A stretch of DNA of 64,000 nt, from positions 3,162,001-3,226,000 of the forward strand of contig NZ_BAAAWE010000001.1 in NCBI RefSeq assembly GCF_039534915.1, given 5' to 3'. The DNA comes from Streptomyces roseofulvus. Its GTDB lineage: Bacteria; Actinomycetota; Actinomycetes; Streptomycetales; Streptomycetaceae. The notes under the pieces are model-generated. The model was not told where the DNA came from, did not search any database, and worked only from the letters and a program-made list of their open reading frames with translations. Shown piece after piece: positions 1 through 9,580 of this stretch (position 1 is the stretch's first letter; every line of letters starts with the position of its first letter). A program made the position numbers and the translations under genes.

Positions 1-14
1 GTTCCCGGGTACGC

Positions 15-50
15 ACGAGGGCCCGTCCCCCTGCCGGAACGGGCCCTCGT
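15..50 (-). terminator. Intrinsic terminator after nagF
   Basis: A 12-bp perfect stem (arms 15-26 and 39-50, ACGAGGGCCCGT with its complement) sits just downstream of the nagF stop on the minus strand. There is no long U tract, as is common in Streptomyces. Confidence 0.6.
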
Positions 51-68
51 CAGCCGGGTGTCAGCTGC

Positions 69-302
69 TCACATCATGTCTTCGATCTCGGCGGCGATCG
101 GGTCCGCGTCGGTGCCGATGACGACCTGGATGGCGGTGCCCATCTTCACGACGCCGTGGGCGCCGGCGGCCTTGAGCGCGGCGTCGTCGACGAGGCTGGC
201 GTCGGCGACCTCGGTGCGCAGGCGGGTGATGCAGCCCTCGACCTCTTCGATGTTGTCGATGCCGCCGAGCCCGGCGACGATCTTCTCAGCCTTGCTGGCC
301 AT
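69..302 (-). CDS. nagF: PTS N-acetylglucosamine-type EIIB component
   Basis: This is a 77-residue stand-alone EIIB domain of the glucose/N-acetylglucosamine PTS family. Cys24 in EEVEGCITRLRTEV is the expected phosphorylated cysteine, which takes phosphate from EIIA and passes it to sugar bound by the EIIC permease. The start is placed at MASKAEKIV because homology to EIIB domains begins there; the upstream open frame shows no family features. It is divergent from nagE1 and followed by tandem EIIC genes, the arrangement of S. coelicolor nagF-nagE1-nagE2. HPr, EI and EIIA must come from elsewhere. The function call is strong. Sugar specificity (GlcNAc rather than glucose) is inferred from the order and the neighbouring dre sites. 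Confidence 0.9.
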   Translation of the reverse strand: MASKAEKIVAGLGGIDNIEEVEGCITRLRTEVADASLVDDAALKAAGAHGVVKMGTAIQVVIGTDADPIAAEIEDMM

Positions 303-475
303 GTGTTTCTCCCTGTCCGTTCCGTTCGCGGGACACGCGAATCTCGGCGCACCGACGGTCCGCGATGTCACGGTAACCCACGGTTGGCCCAACTTCGCGA
401 GCGAGTGCCGCCGTTCTGCCGAATGATGACGATCACCGGCGGCCTGTCCTCAGCGGGCTCCCGGAGCCTACCGCA

Positions 476-491
476 AGTGGTCTACACCAGT
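476..491. promoter_or_regulatory. DasR-type operator (dre) upstream of nagE1
   Basis: AGTGGTCTACACCAGT is a near-perfect palindrome matching the DasR-responsive element as I remember it (A-Y-T-GGTCTAGACCA-R-T). It ends 48 bp before the nagE1 start. DasR is the GntR-family repressor released by glucosamine-6-phosphate. Confidence 0.8.
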
Positions 492-539
492 GTGCAACGA
501 GCCGCGGCCCCGGGGTGTTCCGGGACAGGGAGGTCGCCG

Positions 540-1838
540 ATGAGTACGGACAGCACAGCAGCCGGATCGAGGAAGGTCTCCTGGGGAGGCTTCTTCCAGG
601 GGCTGCAGAAGATGGGCCGCAGCCTGCAGCTGCCGATCGCCGTGCTTCCCGCCGCGGGCATCATCAACCGGCTCGGCCAGCCGGACGTCTTCGGGGCCGA
701 GGGCCTCGGCTGGGACAACGTCGCCAAGGTGATGGCCGGCGCGGGCGGGGCGCTGCTGGACGGCAACCTCGGTCTGCCGCTGCTGTTCTGCATCGGCGTC
801 GCGATCGGCATGGCGAAGAAGGCGGACGGTTCGACCGCGCTCGCCGCGGTGGTCGGCTTCCTCGTCTACTACACGGTGCTGCGCCAGTTCCCGAAGGACT
901 GCCCGGAGGGCTCGAAGGACGTCGGGGGCGGCTGCCTGGCGCTCGACGACGCCTTCGCCGCGCACACGTACCAGAATCCGGGGGTCTTCGGCGGCATCGT
1001 GATGGGTCTGCTGACCGCGTACCTGTGGCAGCGGTACCACCGGACGAAGCTGGTGGACTGGCTGGGCTTCTTCAACGGCCGCCGTCTGGTGCCGATCATC
1101 ATGACGTTCGTGGGGATCCTGTTCGCCGCGCTCTGCCTGTGGATCTGGCCGCCGATCGGTGACGCCCTGGAGAACTTCAGCGACTGGCTGGTCGGGCTCG
1201 GCGCCTGGGGTTCGGGCATCTTCGGCGTGGCGAACCGGGCGCTGCTGGTGATCGGCCTGCACCAGTTCCTGAACGTGCCGATCTGGTTCCAGTTCGGCAC
1301 GTACGAGAAGCCGGACGGCACGGTGGTCCACGGCGACATCCCCATGTTCCTGGCGGGCGACCCGAACGCCGGCCAGTTCCTGACGGGCTTCTTCCCGATC
1401 ATGATGTTCGCGCTGCCGGCGGCGGCGCTCGCGATCACGCACAGCGCGAAGCCGCACCGCCGCAAGGAGGTCGGCGGTCTGATGCTCTCGGTGGCGCTGA
1501 CCTCGTTCGTCACGGGCATCACGGAGCCGCTGGAGTACTCGTTCCTCTTCATCGCGCCGGTGCTGTTCGCGATCCACGCGGTGCTGACGGGTGTGTCGAT
1601 GGCGGTGACGTGGGCGTTCGGGGTGAAGGACGGCTTCAGCTTCTCGGCCGGCCTGATCGACTACGTCATCAACTGGAACCTGGCGACGAAGCCGTGGCTG
1701 ATCATCCCGATCGGCCTGGCCTTCGCCGTCGTGTACTACGTGATCTTCCGGTTCGCGATCACCCGGTTCAACCTGCAGACCCCGGGACGCGAGCCGGACG
1801 AGGTGGGCGACGAGATGGAGCGCGAGAACGTCAAGTGA
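540..1838 (+). CDS. nagE1: PTS EIIC N-acetylglucosamine permease, copy 1
   Basis: This 432-residue polytopic EIIC permease has the family stretches SLQLPIAVLPAAG near the N-terminus, WLGFFNGRRLVPI in the middle, and GITEPLEYSFLF with NWNLATKPW in the C-terminal half. It lacks fused EIIB and EIIA domains, so it needs the separate NagF. The ATG at 540 follows a GGGAGG-like ribosome site, and the longer upstream frame runs through the dre operator. Compared with nagE2 it carries a short insertion with two extra cysteines around residues 120-135 (KDCPEGSKDVGGGCL). The partner NagE2 is the main transporter in S. coelicolor, so this paralog may be secondary. Confidence 0.9.
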   Translation: MSTDSTAAGSRKVSWGGFFQGLQKMGRSLQLPIAVLPAAGIINRLGQPDVFGAEGLGWDNVAKVMAGAGGALLDGNLGLPLLFCIGVAIGMAKKADGSTALAAVVGFLVYYTVLRQFPKDCPEGSKDVGGGCLALDDAFAAHTYQNPGVFGGIVMGLLTAYLWQRYHRTKLVDWLGFFNGRRLVPIIMTFVGILFAALCLWIWPPIGDALENFSDWLVGLGAWGSGIFGVANRALLVIGLHQFLNVPIWFQFGTYEKPDGTVVHGDIPMFLAGDPNAGQFLTGFFPIMMFALPAAALAITHSAKPHRRKEVGGLMLSVALTSFVTGITEPLEYSFLFIAPVLFAIHAVLTGVSMAVTWAFGVKDGFSFSAGLIDYVINWNLATKPWLIIPIGLAFAVVYYVIFRFAITRFNLQTPGREPDEVGDEMERENVK

Positions 1839-1924
1839 GGCGGTCCGGCGACGTGGCGTAGCGCCGTGATCACCTGACGGGCCCGTCCGCTCCGGGGCTT
1901 TCGCCCCCGCCGCGAGGCCCGCCG

Positions 1925-1956
1925 AAGGCCCCTGGACCTCCTGGTCCGGGGGCCTT
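1925..1956 (+). terminator. Intrinsic terminator after nagE1
   Basis: A 14-bp stem with one mismatch (arms 1925-1938 and 1943-1956, TCCT loop) is followed directly by TTGT. It ends the nagE1 transcript before the nagE2 promoter. Confidence 0.85.
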
Positions 1957-2028
1957 TTGTCACGCCTTCATCACTATGCCGCCGCGCAAAAAATTCGCAG
2001 GTTCCTTATCTAAGTCTCACGTGCTACA

Positions 2029-2075
2029 ACTGGTCTACACCACTCATTGGTGTAGACCACGCGGTCCAGACCACC
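2029..2075. promoter_or_regulatory. Tandem dre operators upstream of nagE2
   Basis: Two strong dre-type palindromes lie side by side: ACTGGTCTACACCACT (2029-2044) and ATTGGTGTAGACCACG (2046-2061). A third, weaker core GGTCCAGACCA follows at 2063-2073. Centres are about 17 bp apart, so bound dimers would sit on roughly opposite helix faces for each pair. The rest of the nagE1-nagE2 gap holds the nagE1 terminator. Confidence 0.8.
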
Positions 2076-2147
2076 GCGTTCCCGAGACGCCGCCGTCACC
2101 CCCTTTTCACTGTCCTCTGGCGGCGCCTTGCCTACTGGAGGAAGTTG

Positions 2148-3413
2148 ATGAGTACGGCCACCGCCCAGGCCGCCGCTCCCGCGAAGAAGCGCGGATCCGG
2201 CCTGTTCCAGGGCCTGCAGAAGGTCGGTCGCAGCCTGCAGCTGCCGATCGCCGTGCTGCCGGCCGCGGGTATTCTGCTCCGTCTCGGCCAGCCCGACGTC
2301 TTCGGTAAGGACGGGCTCGGCTGGGACAAGGTCGCCTCGGTCTTCGCCACCGCCGGCGGCGCGGTCTTCGACAACCTGCCCCTGCTCTTCTGCATCGGCG
2401 TCGCCATCGGCTTCGCCAAGAAGGCCGACGGCTCCACCGCGCTGGCCGCCCTGGTCGGCTTCCTGGTCTACAGCAACGTGCTGAAGGCCTTCCCGGTCAC
2501 CGAGGCCGTGGTCAACACGACCGCCAACAAGGGTGTCGACGTCGCCGCGACGTACAACAACCCCGGCGTCCTCGGCGGCATCCTGATGGGTCTGCTCGCC
2601 GCCGTGCTGTGGCAGAAGTTCCACCGCACCAAGCTGGTCGACTGGCTGGGCTTCTTCAACGGCCGCCGTCTCGTCCCGATCATCATGGCCTTCGTCGGCA
2701 CCGCCGTCGGCGTCGTCTTCGGCCTGGTCTGGGAGCCGATCGGCGAGGGCATCTCCAACTTCGGCGAGTGGATGACCGGTCTCGGCGCCGGTGGCGCCGG
2801 TCTCTTCGGTCTCATCAACCGCGCGCTGATCCCGGTCGGCATGCACCAGTTCGTGAACACCGTCTCCTGGTTCCAGATCGGTGACTTCACCAACGCCGCC
2901 GGCGAGGTCGTCCACGGTGACCTCAACCGCTTCTTCGCCGGTGACCCGAGCGCCGGAATCTTCATGTCGGGCTTCTTCCCGATCATGATGTTCGGTCTCC
3001 CGGCCGCCGCGCTCGCCATCGCGCACGCCGCCCGCCCGGAGCGCCGCAAGGCCGTCCTCGGCATGATGCTCTCGCTCGCGCTGACCTCCTTCGTCACCGG
3101 TATCACCGAGCCGATCGAGTTCACCTTCATGTTCATCGCGCCGGTCCTCTACGCGATCCACGCGGTCCTGACCGCCGTCTCGATGGCCGTCACCTGGGCG
3201 TTCGGTGTCCACGCGGGCTTCACCTTCTCCGCCGGCGGCATCGACTACCTGCTGAACTGGAACCTCGCGACCAAGCCGTGGCTGATCATCCCGATCGGTC
3301 TCGTCTTCGCGGCGATCTACTACGTGCTCTTCCGCTTCGCGATCACCAAGTTCAACCTCCCCACCCCGGGCCGCGAGCCCGAGGAGGAGGTCGAGGACCT
3401 CACCAAGGCGTGA
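2148..3413 (+). CDS. nagE2: PTS EIIC N-acetylglucosamine permease, copy 2
   Basis: This 421-residue EIIC permease is a close paralog of NagE1: SLQLPIAVLPAAG, WLGFFNGRRLVPI, SFVTGITEPIEFTFMF and NWNLATKPW are all shared. The ATG at 2148 is preceded by a strong GGAGGAAG site; a TTG one codon earlier is also possible. The codons are more uniformly C-ending than in nagE1, consistent with higher expression (an impression, not computed). In S. coelicolor NagE2 is the GlcNAc transporter whose activity links nutrient state to development through DasR. The tandem operators above support tight control. Confidence 0.92.
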   Translation: MSTATAQAAAPAKKRGSGLFQGLQKVGRSLQLPIAVLPAAGILLRLGQPDVFGKDGLGWDKVASVFATAGGAVFDNLPLLFCIGVAIGFAKKADGSTALAALVGFLVYSNVLKAFPVTEAVVNTTANKGVDVAATYNNPGVLGGILMGLLAAVLWQKFHRTKLVDWLGFFNGRRLVPIIMAFVGTAVGVVFGLVWEPIGEGISNFGEWMTGLGAGGAGLFGLINRALIPVGMHQFVNTVSWFQIGDFTNAAGEVVHGDLNRFFAGDPSAGIFMSGFFPIMMFGLPAAALAIAHAARPERRKAVLGMMLSLALTSFVTGITEPIEFTFMFIAPVLYAIHAVLTAVSMAVTWAFGVHAGFTFSAGGIDYLLNWNLATKPWLIIPIGLVFAAIYYVLFRFAITKFNLPTPGREPEEEVEDLTKA

Positions 3414-3432
3414 GCCTCGCCCCGCAGGACGC

Positions 3433-3469
3433 GCAAGGGCCCCGGAACCGTCAGTTCCGGGGCCCTTGC
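3433..3469. terminator. Bidirectional terminator between nagE2 and the MBL-fold gene
   Basis: A perfect 16-bp stem (arms 3433-3448 and 3454-3469) with loop CGTCA lies between the convergent stops at 3413 and 3479. Confidence 0.85.
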
Positions 3470-3478
3470 CGTGGGCTC

Positions 3479-4231
3479 TCACACCTCGTAGACCGCGCCC
3501 GCCTTCGCCAGCTCCGCCGGGCCCTCGTACACCGCGCGCGCGTCCGCGAGGTTGCGCTCGCCGTCCGTCCACGGCGGGATGTGGGTGAGGACGAGCCGGC
3601 CCACCTCGGCTCGGGCCGCCTGCGCGCCGGCCTCGCGGCCGTTGAGGTGAAGCTCCGGGATGTCCTCCTTGCCGTGGGTGAAGGACGCCTCGCAGAGGAA
3701 GAGGTCCACCCCGTCGGCGAGCCGGTGCAGGGCGTCGCAGACGCCGGTGTCGCCGGAGTACGCGAGGGACCGGCCGCCGTGCTCGATCCGGATGCCGTAC
3801 GCCTCCACCGGGTGGCACACCTTCTCGGTACGGATCGTGAACGGGCCCAGGTCGAAGGTGCCCGACCCCAGCGTCCGGAAGTCGAAGACCTCGCTCATCG
3901 AGGACGGCGACGGGGTGTCCGCGTACGCCGTGGTGAGCCGCTGCTCGGCGCCCTCGGGGGCGTACACCGGGATCGCGTCGCAGCGGCCGCCCTCGTGCCG
4001 GTAGTACCGGGCGACGAAGTAGCCGCACATGTCGATGCAGTGGTCCGCGTGCAGATGGCTGAGGAAGATCGCGTCCAGGTCGTACAGGCCGATGTGGCGC
4101 TGCAGCTCGCCGAGGGCGCCGTTGCCCATGTCGAGGAGCAGCCGGAAGCCGTCGGCCTCGACGAGGTAGCTCGAACAGGCCGATTCCGCGGACGGGAACG
4201 ACCCGGAGCAGCCGACGACGGTGAGCTTCAT
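3479..4231 (-). CDS. MBL-fold hydrolase, RNase Z/phosphodiesterase-like
   Basis: This 250-residue metallo-beta-lactamase-fold enzyme carries the metal-binding SHLHADH motif (His59, His61, Asp63, His64) and a downstream YSGDTGVCD motif with the bridging Asp. The N-terminus MKLTVVGCSGSFPS resembles RNase Z-like and cyclic phosphodiesterase-like members. It has no signal peptide and is predicted cytoplasmic. It stands alone, convergent with nagE2. The substrate cannot be told from sequence: tRNA 3' ends and cyclic nucleotides are the main family options. It is short compared with true RNase Z (~300 aa), which argues for a small-molecule substrate. Confidence 0.8.
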   Translation of the reverse strand: MKLTVVGCSGSFPSAESACSSYLVEADGFRLLLDMGNGALGELQRHIGLYDLDAIFLSHLHADHCIDMCGYFVARYYRHEGGRCDAIPVYAPEGAEQRLTTAYADTPSPSSMSEVFDFRTLGSGTFDLGPFTIRTEKVCHPVEAYGIRIEHGGRSLAYSGDTGVCDALHRLADGVDLFLCEASFTHGKEDIPELHLNGREAGAQAARAEVGRLVLTHIPPWTDGERNLADARAVYEGPAELAKAGAVYEV

Positions 4232-4437
4232 AGGAGCGTGAACCTCCGTGGACGGGTGCGGTCAGGCACGCAAAGGGGAGGGGGAGGCCGTGCGGTCAGA
4301 CGAGCGTAAGGCGCTCGGGGGCCGGTCGCTCCTTCGTGGCGGCCCGTTGTGGGCGAACTCACGGGCTCTGTCACCGGTTCGGATGGACGGCGGGGCGCGG
4401 CGGCGCGGTGAGCCGGGCGCCGGTAACGTCATGGGGT

Positions 4438-4952
4438 ATGGACACGTCGTGGTGGCCCGCGCTGGTCGCGGTCGTGGTGATCGCGCTGGTGGTGGCCGTC
4501 GCGGGGAGCCGGACCCGGCCGCCGGCGCGGACCCGGCCGTCGGGGCGGACCCGGCCGCCGGCGCGGCCTCCGGTACGGAGGCCGGGGGCGCGGGAGCCGC
4601 GGGCGCGGGAGATCTGGTGGGCCGAGGTGCCCTTCGAGGACGGGCCGCCGTCGAAGGGGGCCGCGCGCAGCGCGTCGGGTAGGGCGGTGGTGGGAGACGG
4701 GCGGGCGAAGGACCGGCCGTGTCTGGTGCTGTCGGTGCGCGGGGGCGTCGCGCTGGTCGCGAAGATCACGAGCAAGTACCACGACGAGCGGCCCGGGGTG
4801 ATCGCGCTGCCGCCGGGGGCGGTGGGGGACGCGCGGGGACGGCCGAGCTTCCTGGAGACGGACGAGCTGCGGGACGTGCCGGTCGGGGAGTTCCGGCGGA
4901 GGGTCGGGGAGGCGGACCCGGTCGTGTGGGACCAGGTCCGCCATCTCGCGCG

Positions 4953-4956
<4 letters not shown>
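4438..4956 (+). CDS. Membrane-anchored PemK/MazF-like protein
   Basis: The 172-residue protein starts MDTSWWPALVAVVVIALVVAVAG, a single N-terminal membrane segment. A basic proline linker with repeated RTRPPA units follows (about residues 24-52), then a PemK/MazF-like beta-barrel (REIWWAEVPFEDG, KDRPCLVLSV, ITSKYHDERPGVIALPPG). MazF toxins are cytoplasmic endoribonucleases, so an N-terminal anchor is atypical, and no antitoxin gene is adjacent. The TAG stop at 4954-4956 lies inside the first CTAG of the repeat element that follows. Whether it cuts RNA is unknown. Confidence 0.7.
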
Positions 4957-6432
<1,476 letters not shown>

Positions 6433-6522
6433 GGCGTGGACTCCTGTCGGAAGTGACGTGGTGGGCGTGCTGCGGGGGCCCCGCGCGGAGGGGGGTCGTA
6501 CGTACGTGCGCTCGGCCGGCGC

Positions 6523-6639
6523 TCAGAGCGCGGCGCGGGATGAACAGATCGCGCTGGCGAGGCGGCAGAGGTCGACGTGCAGGCGTGCCACGAGCAGCAC
6601 AGTGCCCGGAGTCTCTTCGCTCACGTCGTGGGAAACCAT
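6523..6639 (-). CDS. Cysteine-type leader peptide upstream of cysO-cysM
   Basis: A 38-codon frame contains RLHVDLCRLASAIC, the signature of short actinobacterial leader peptides found before sulfur-metabolism genes. Two Cys codons, five residues of which lie in the conserved core, would let ribosome stalling sense cysteine supply. The ATG at 6639 overlaps the SigR -10 element, so a transcript from that promoter would start past it. The in-frame GTG at 6624 (33 codons) is then the more likely start, nearly leaderless. The peptide ends 90 bp before cysO. No clear terminator hairpin was found in that gap, so translational rather than transcriptional attenuation may apply. Confidence 0.75.
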   Translation of the reverse strand: MVSHDVSEETPGTVLLVARLHVDLCRLASAICSSRAAL

Positions 6640-6660
6640 GCGGTCATCGTATCGATTCCC
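6634..6660 (-). promoter_or_regulatory. SigR-type promoter for leader-cysO-cysM
   Basis: On the minus strand GGGAAT (6655-6660) is followed after exactly 18 bp by GTT (6634-6636), the core consensus of SigR/SigH thiol-stress promoters. Transcription would begin around 6625-6628. The M. tuberculosis mec-cysO-cysM region is known to be under SigH control, which supports the call. Confidence 0.75.
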
Positions 6661-6746
6661 GTACCGGGATCCGGAGTGTGATCTCAGATACTGGATGATT
6701 TCCGCCCACCTGCCGGACGGCCCCCGCGCACGCCCCGGCCCGCTCC

Positions 6747-7172
6747 CTAGACGTACTCCTCCACGACCTTGACGTCCTCCTCCTCCACGACCCCGTCGAC
6801 GATCGTGTACGAGCGGAACTGGAAGGGTCCGGCGGCGTCGGTGTCGGCCGTGGAGACCAGGACGTAGTGGGCGCCGGGCTCGTTGGCGTAGGTGATGTCG
6901 GTGCGGGACGGGTACGCCTCGGTGGCCGTGTGCGAGTGGTAGATGATCACGGGCTCCTCGTCCCGGTCGTCCATCTCGCGGTAGAGCTTGAGGAGGTCGG
7001 CGGAGTCGAACTCGTAGAAGGTGGGCGAGCGGGCGGCGTTGAGCATCGGGATGAACCGCTCGGGGCGGCCCGAACCGACGGGTCCCGCGACGACGCCGCA
7101 TGCCTCGTCGGGGTGGTCCGCGCGGGCGTGTTCCACGATCCGGTCGTACAGGGCCCGGGTGATGGTCAGCAT
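6747..7172 (-). CDS. mec: JAMM metalloprotease Mec (CysO processing)
   Basis: This 141-residue JAB1/MPN+ zinc peptidase has Glu23 in DEACGVV and the HSHTATEAYPSRTD motif (His79, His81, Ser89, Asp92), a complete JAMM site. The family hydrolyses the CysO-cysteine adduct to release cysteine. Here it may also remove the Met-Val tail of CysO. It precedes leader-cysO-cysM on the same strand, with a 107-bp gap that holds the SigR promoter, so mec may be expressed separately. Its own start lies only 20 bp from the permease terminator, leaving little promoter space. Confidence 0.9.
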   Translation of the reverse strand: MLTITRALYDRIVEHARADHPDEACGVVAGPVGSGRPERFIPMLNAARSPTFYEFDSADLLKLYREMDDRDEEPVIIYHSHTATEAYPSRTDITYANEPGAHYVLVSTADTDAAGPFQFRSYTIVDGVVEEEDVKVVEEYV

Positions 7173-7191
7173 GACGACAGGATAAGCAGAC

Positions 7192-7228
7192 GGGCCGCTC
7201 CGTACCGAGGAATGGTACGGAGCGGCCC
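7192..7228 (-). terminator. Terminator after the amino-acid permease
   Basis: A perfect 15-bp stem (arms 7192-7206 and 7214-7228, GAGGAAT loop) lies 20 bp downstream of the permease stop and just before mec. Confidence 0.8.
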
Positions 7229-7248
7229 GGATGCCGAGACGGTGCAGG

Positions 7249-8685
7249 TCAGGAGCGCTTGGCGAAGGCGGCGCCCTCGGGGTTGCGGGCCTTGAGCACC
7301 AGATACGCGACGGCGAGGAGCAGGCCCCAGACCGGTGCGCCGTAGAGGGCGACCCGGTTGCCCGCGTCCATGCCCATGGTCACCACGACCAGGCCGATGA
7401 AGGCGAGGGCGAAGACACTGGCCCAGATGCCGCCGGGAGCCTTGAAGGAGGACTGGGGCAGTTCGCCGCGGTCGGCCTTGAGGCGGTAGCGGATCTGGCA
7501 GACCAGGATCATGATCCAGGCCCACATGCCGGAGATGGTGGCGAAGGAGACGACGTAGTTGAACGCCTCGCCGGGCCACTGGTAGTTGATCCACACGCCG
7601 ACCATCATGAGCGCGGCGGAGAAGGTGGTGCCGATCAGCGGGGTGCCGCTCTTCGTCAGCTTCGTGAAGAGCTTCGGGCCCTGGCCGTTGAGCGCGAGGT
7701 CGCGCAGCATGCGGCCGGTCGAGTACATGCCCGAGTTGCAGGAGGAGAGGGCGGCGGTCAGGACGACGAAGTTCACGATCGCGGCGCCGACGCCGAGGCC
7801 CATCTTCTCGAAGGCGGCGACGAACGGCGAGACGCCCGGCTGGAACTCGGTCCACGGGACGACCGACAGGATCATGATGAGCGCGCCGACGTAGAAGACC
7901 GCGATGCGCCACGGCACGGTGTTGATGGCCTTGGGCAGGACGGTCTCCGGGTCCTTCGACTCGCCGGCGGTGACGCCGACCAGCTCGACCGCGAGGAAGG
8001 CGAACATGACCATCTGGAGGGTCATGAGGGTGGAGCCGATGCCGTTCTCGCCCGCGAAGAAGCCGCCGAGGTCCCACAGGTGGGTGAGCGAGGCGGTGTC
8101 ACCGGCGTCGGAGAAGCCGATCGTGAGGATGCCGGCGCAGATCAGGATCATGCCGACGATGGCGGTGACCTTGACCATGGAGAACCAGAACTCCAGCTCG
8201 CCGAAGAGCTTCACGGAGATCAGGTTGGCGCCGTAGAGGATCACGGTGAAGACCAGGGCCGAGAGCCACTGCGGGATGTCCCACCAGTACGTCATGTAGG
8301 TGGCCGCGGCGGTGACTTCGGTGATGCCGGTGACGACCCAGAAGAGCCAGTACGTCCAGCCGGTGACGAAGCCCGCGAAGGGGCCGATGAACTCCCGCGC
8401 GTACTCCGAGAAGGAGCCGGAGACGGGGCGGTACATGAGGAGCTCGCCGAGCGCCCGCATGATGAAGAAGATGACGAGGCCCGCGAGGGCGTACGCGAGG
8501 ATCAGGCTGGGGCCCGCCTTGGAGATGCCCTTGCCCGCTCCGAGGAAGAGGCCCGTGCCGATGGCGCCGCCGATCGCGATCATCTGGATCTGGCGGGCGC
8601 CGAGTGCCCGGTGGTAACCCTCGCCGGAGGCGGAGTCCGCGGCCTCATTGCCGTCGTGCTGCTTGTCGACCCGCACTGAGGTCAT
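7249..8685 (-). CDS. Amino-acid permease (APC superfamily, AAT group)
   Basis: This 478-residue protein has about 12 membrane segments. The N-terminal motif QMIAIGGAIGTGLFLGAG is characteristic of the amino-acid transporter (AAT) group, and GSFSEYAREFIGPFAGFVTGWTY segments follow. The start is set at MTSVRVDKQ, preceded by GAAAGGCG; the longer frame upstream is not conserved-looking. It sits between mec and DUF2017/clpS with its own terminator. The substrate cannot be named: GABA, asparagine, proline and aromatic amino acids are all handled by this group. Confidence 0.85.
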   Translation of the reverse strand: MTSVRVDKQHDGNEAADSASGEGYHRALGARQIQMIAIGGAIGTGLFLGAGKGISKAGPSLILAYALAGLVIFFIMRALGELLMYRPVSGSFSEYAREFIGPFAGFVTGWTYWLFWVVTGITEVTAAATYMTYWWDIPQWLSALVFTVILYGANLISVKLFGELEFWFSMVKVTAIVGMILICAGILTIGFSDAGDTASLTHLWDLGGFFAGENGIGSTLMTLQMVMFAFLAVELVGVTAGESKDPETVLPKAINTVPWRIAVFYVGALIMILSVVPWTEFQPGVSPFVAAFEKMGLGVGAAIVNFVVLTAALSSCNSGMYSTGRMLRDLALNGQGPKLFTKLTKSGTPLIGTTFSAALMMVGVWINYQWPGEAFNYVVSFATISGMWAWIMILVCQIRYRLKADRGELPQSSFKAPGGIWASVFALAFIGLVVVTMGMDAGNRVALYGAPVWGLLLAVAYLVLKARNPEGAAFAKRS

Positions 8686-8998
8686 GGTGGTGCGCCTTTC
8701 TCCATGCTGATCCGCGCGACGGTGTCTGCTGCGGATCAGGTCCTGATCCCCCCCGGATGTGGATGGAGTGCCACCGGCGGTCAGCCGGCTCAAGCGCCCT
8801 CGGGAACAGGGGTGGCGTCCCCGAGTGGTCGTGAAGATTTATCACGGCGTGGGGGGTGATCGACGGAGATGCGTGTGGCGCACGCCACGAAAACGGCGGG
8901 ATATAACGGACACAAGAGGGCGAGGTGCTCGCGCTGATAACAAGTTCGTTATCCGGATTTGAGCGTCCGCTGAGCGAACGCCCCGCCCCCGGAGTCGG
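8686..8998. promoter_or_regulatory. Permease upstream region with two palindromes
   Basis: The 313-bp gap upstream of the permease holds two inverted repeats: GTGGCG-CA-CGCCAC (8875-8888) and GATAAC-N6-GTTATC (8936-8953). Both are plausible operator sites for the permease promoter. The second could also be a weak 3' signal for the DUF2017 gene. No gene was seen here. Confidence 0.4.
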
Positions 8999-9580
8999 TC
9001 AGGACATGAGCGTCTCGACCAGTGACTCCTGAAGAGCGCCGAGCCAGAGGTACGCCATCACCATCGGCTTGCGCGGATCGCTGTCCGGCAGCCGGTAGAG
9101 CCGCTCGCTCTCCTCGTCCTCGGTGATGTCGAGCCGGGTGGCGATGGTCAGCCGCAGGTCGTTGAGGGTGCCGAGCCAGGACCGGGACTCGTCCGGGGTC
9201 AGCTTGAGGACCGCGGACTCCTCCGGGCCCTCGCTGGTCAGACCGTCCAGGGCGCGCACCACCGCGAGGGCGTCCTCGCGCTTGCGGGCGCGCAGGTCGT
9301 TCTCGGTGAAGCGGCGGAAGTCGGCCGCGGCGGCCCGCAGCTCCTCGCTGTCGTCCGCGTACGCGTCGGGGAAGAGGCGGCGCAGGGCGGGGTCGGACGG
9401 CGGCTCGCTGGGGCCCTCGGCGAAGAGGGCGGCGAGCGGGTCGGCGTCCGCGTCGGGCTCGTCGCCGGGCCCGACCAGTTCGAGGAGCTGGACGGCCAGC
9501 GAGCGCAGGATGGAGACCTCGACCTCGTCGAGGGCGACGGCCGCTCCGCCGCCCGGGACGGCCTCGAAGTGGCCGGCCAT
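8999..9580 (-). CDS. DUF2017 family protein
   Basis: This is a 193-residue acidic cytoplasmic protein of unknown function. Regularly spaced helical segments end in RKPMVMAYLWLGALQESLVETLMS. The start at MAGHFEAV overlaps the clpS stop by one base (TGATG), which fixes it and implies translational coupling. The pair clpS-DUF2017 beside pncB and mec-cysO-cysM is conserved in mycobacteria (Rv1331-Rv1332 region, from memory). A role linked to ClpS or proteolysis is guesswork. Confidence 0.8.
   Translation of the reverse strand: MAGHFEAVPGGGAAVALDEVEVSILRSLAVQLLELVGPGDEPDADADPLAALFAEGPSEPPSDPALRRLFPDAYADDSEELRAAAADFRRFTENDLRARKREDALAVVRALDGLTSEGPEESAVLKLTPDESRSWLGTLNDLRLTIATRLDITEDEESERLYRLPDSDPRKPMVMAYLWLGALQESLVETLMS

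Noticed and set aside
2010..4028. Long open frame on the minus strand, antisense to nagE2 and running into the MBL-fold gene
   Set aside because: Its translation is arginine/aspartate/glutamate-rich with no family features, typical of high-GC shadow frames.
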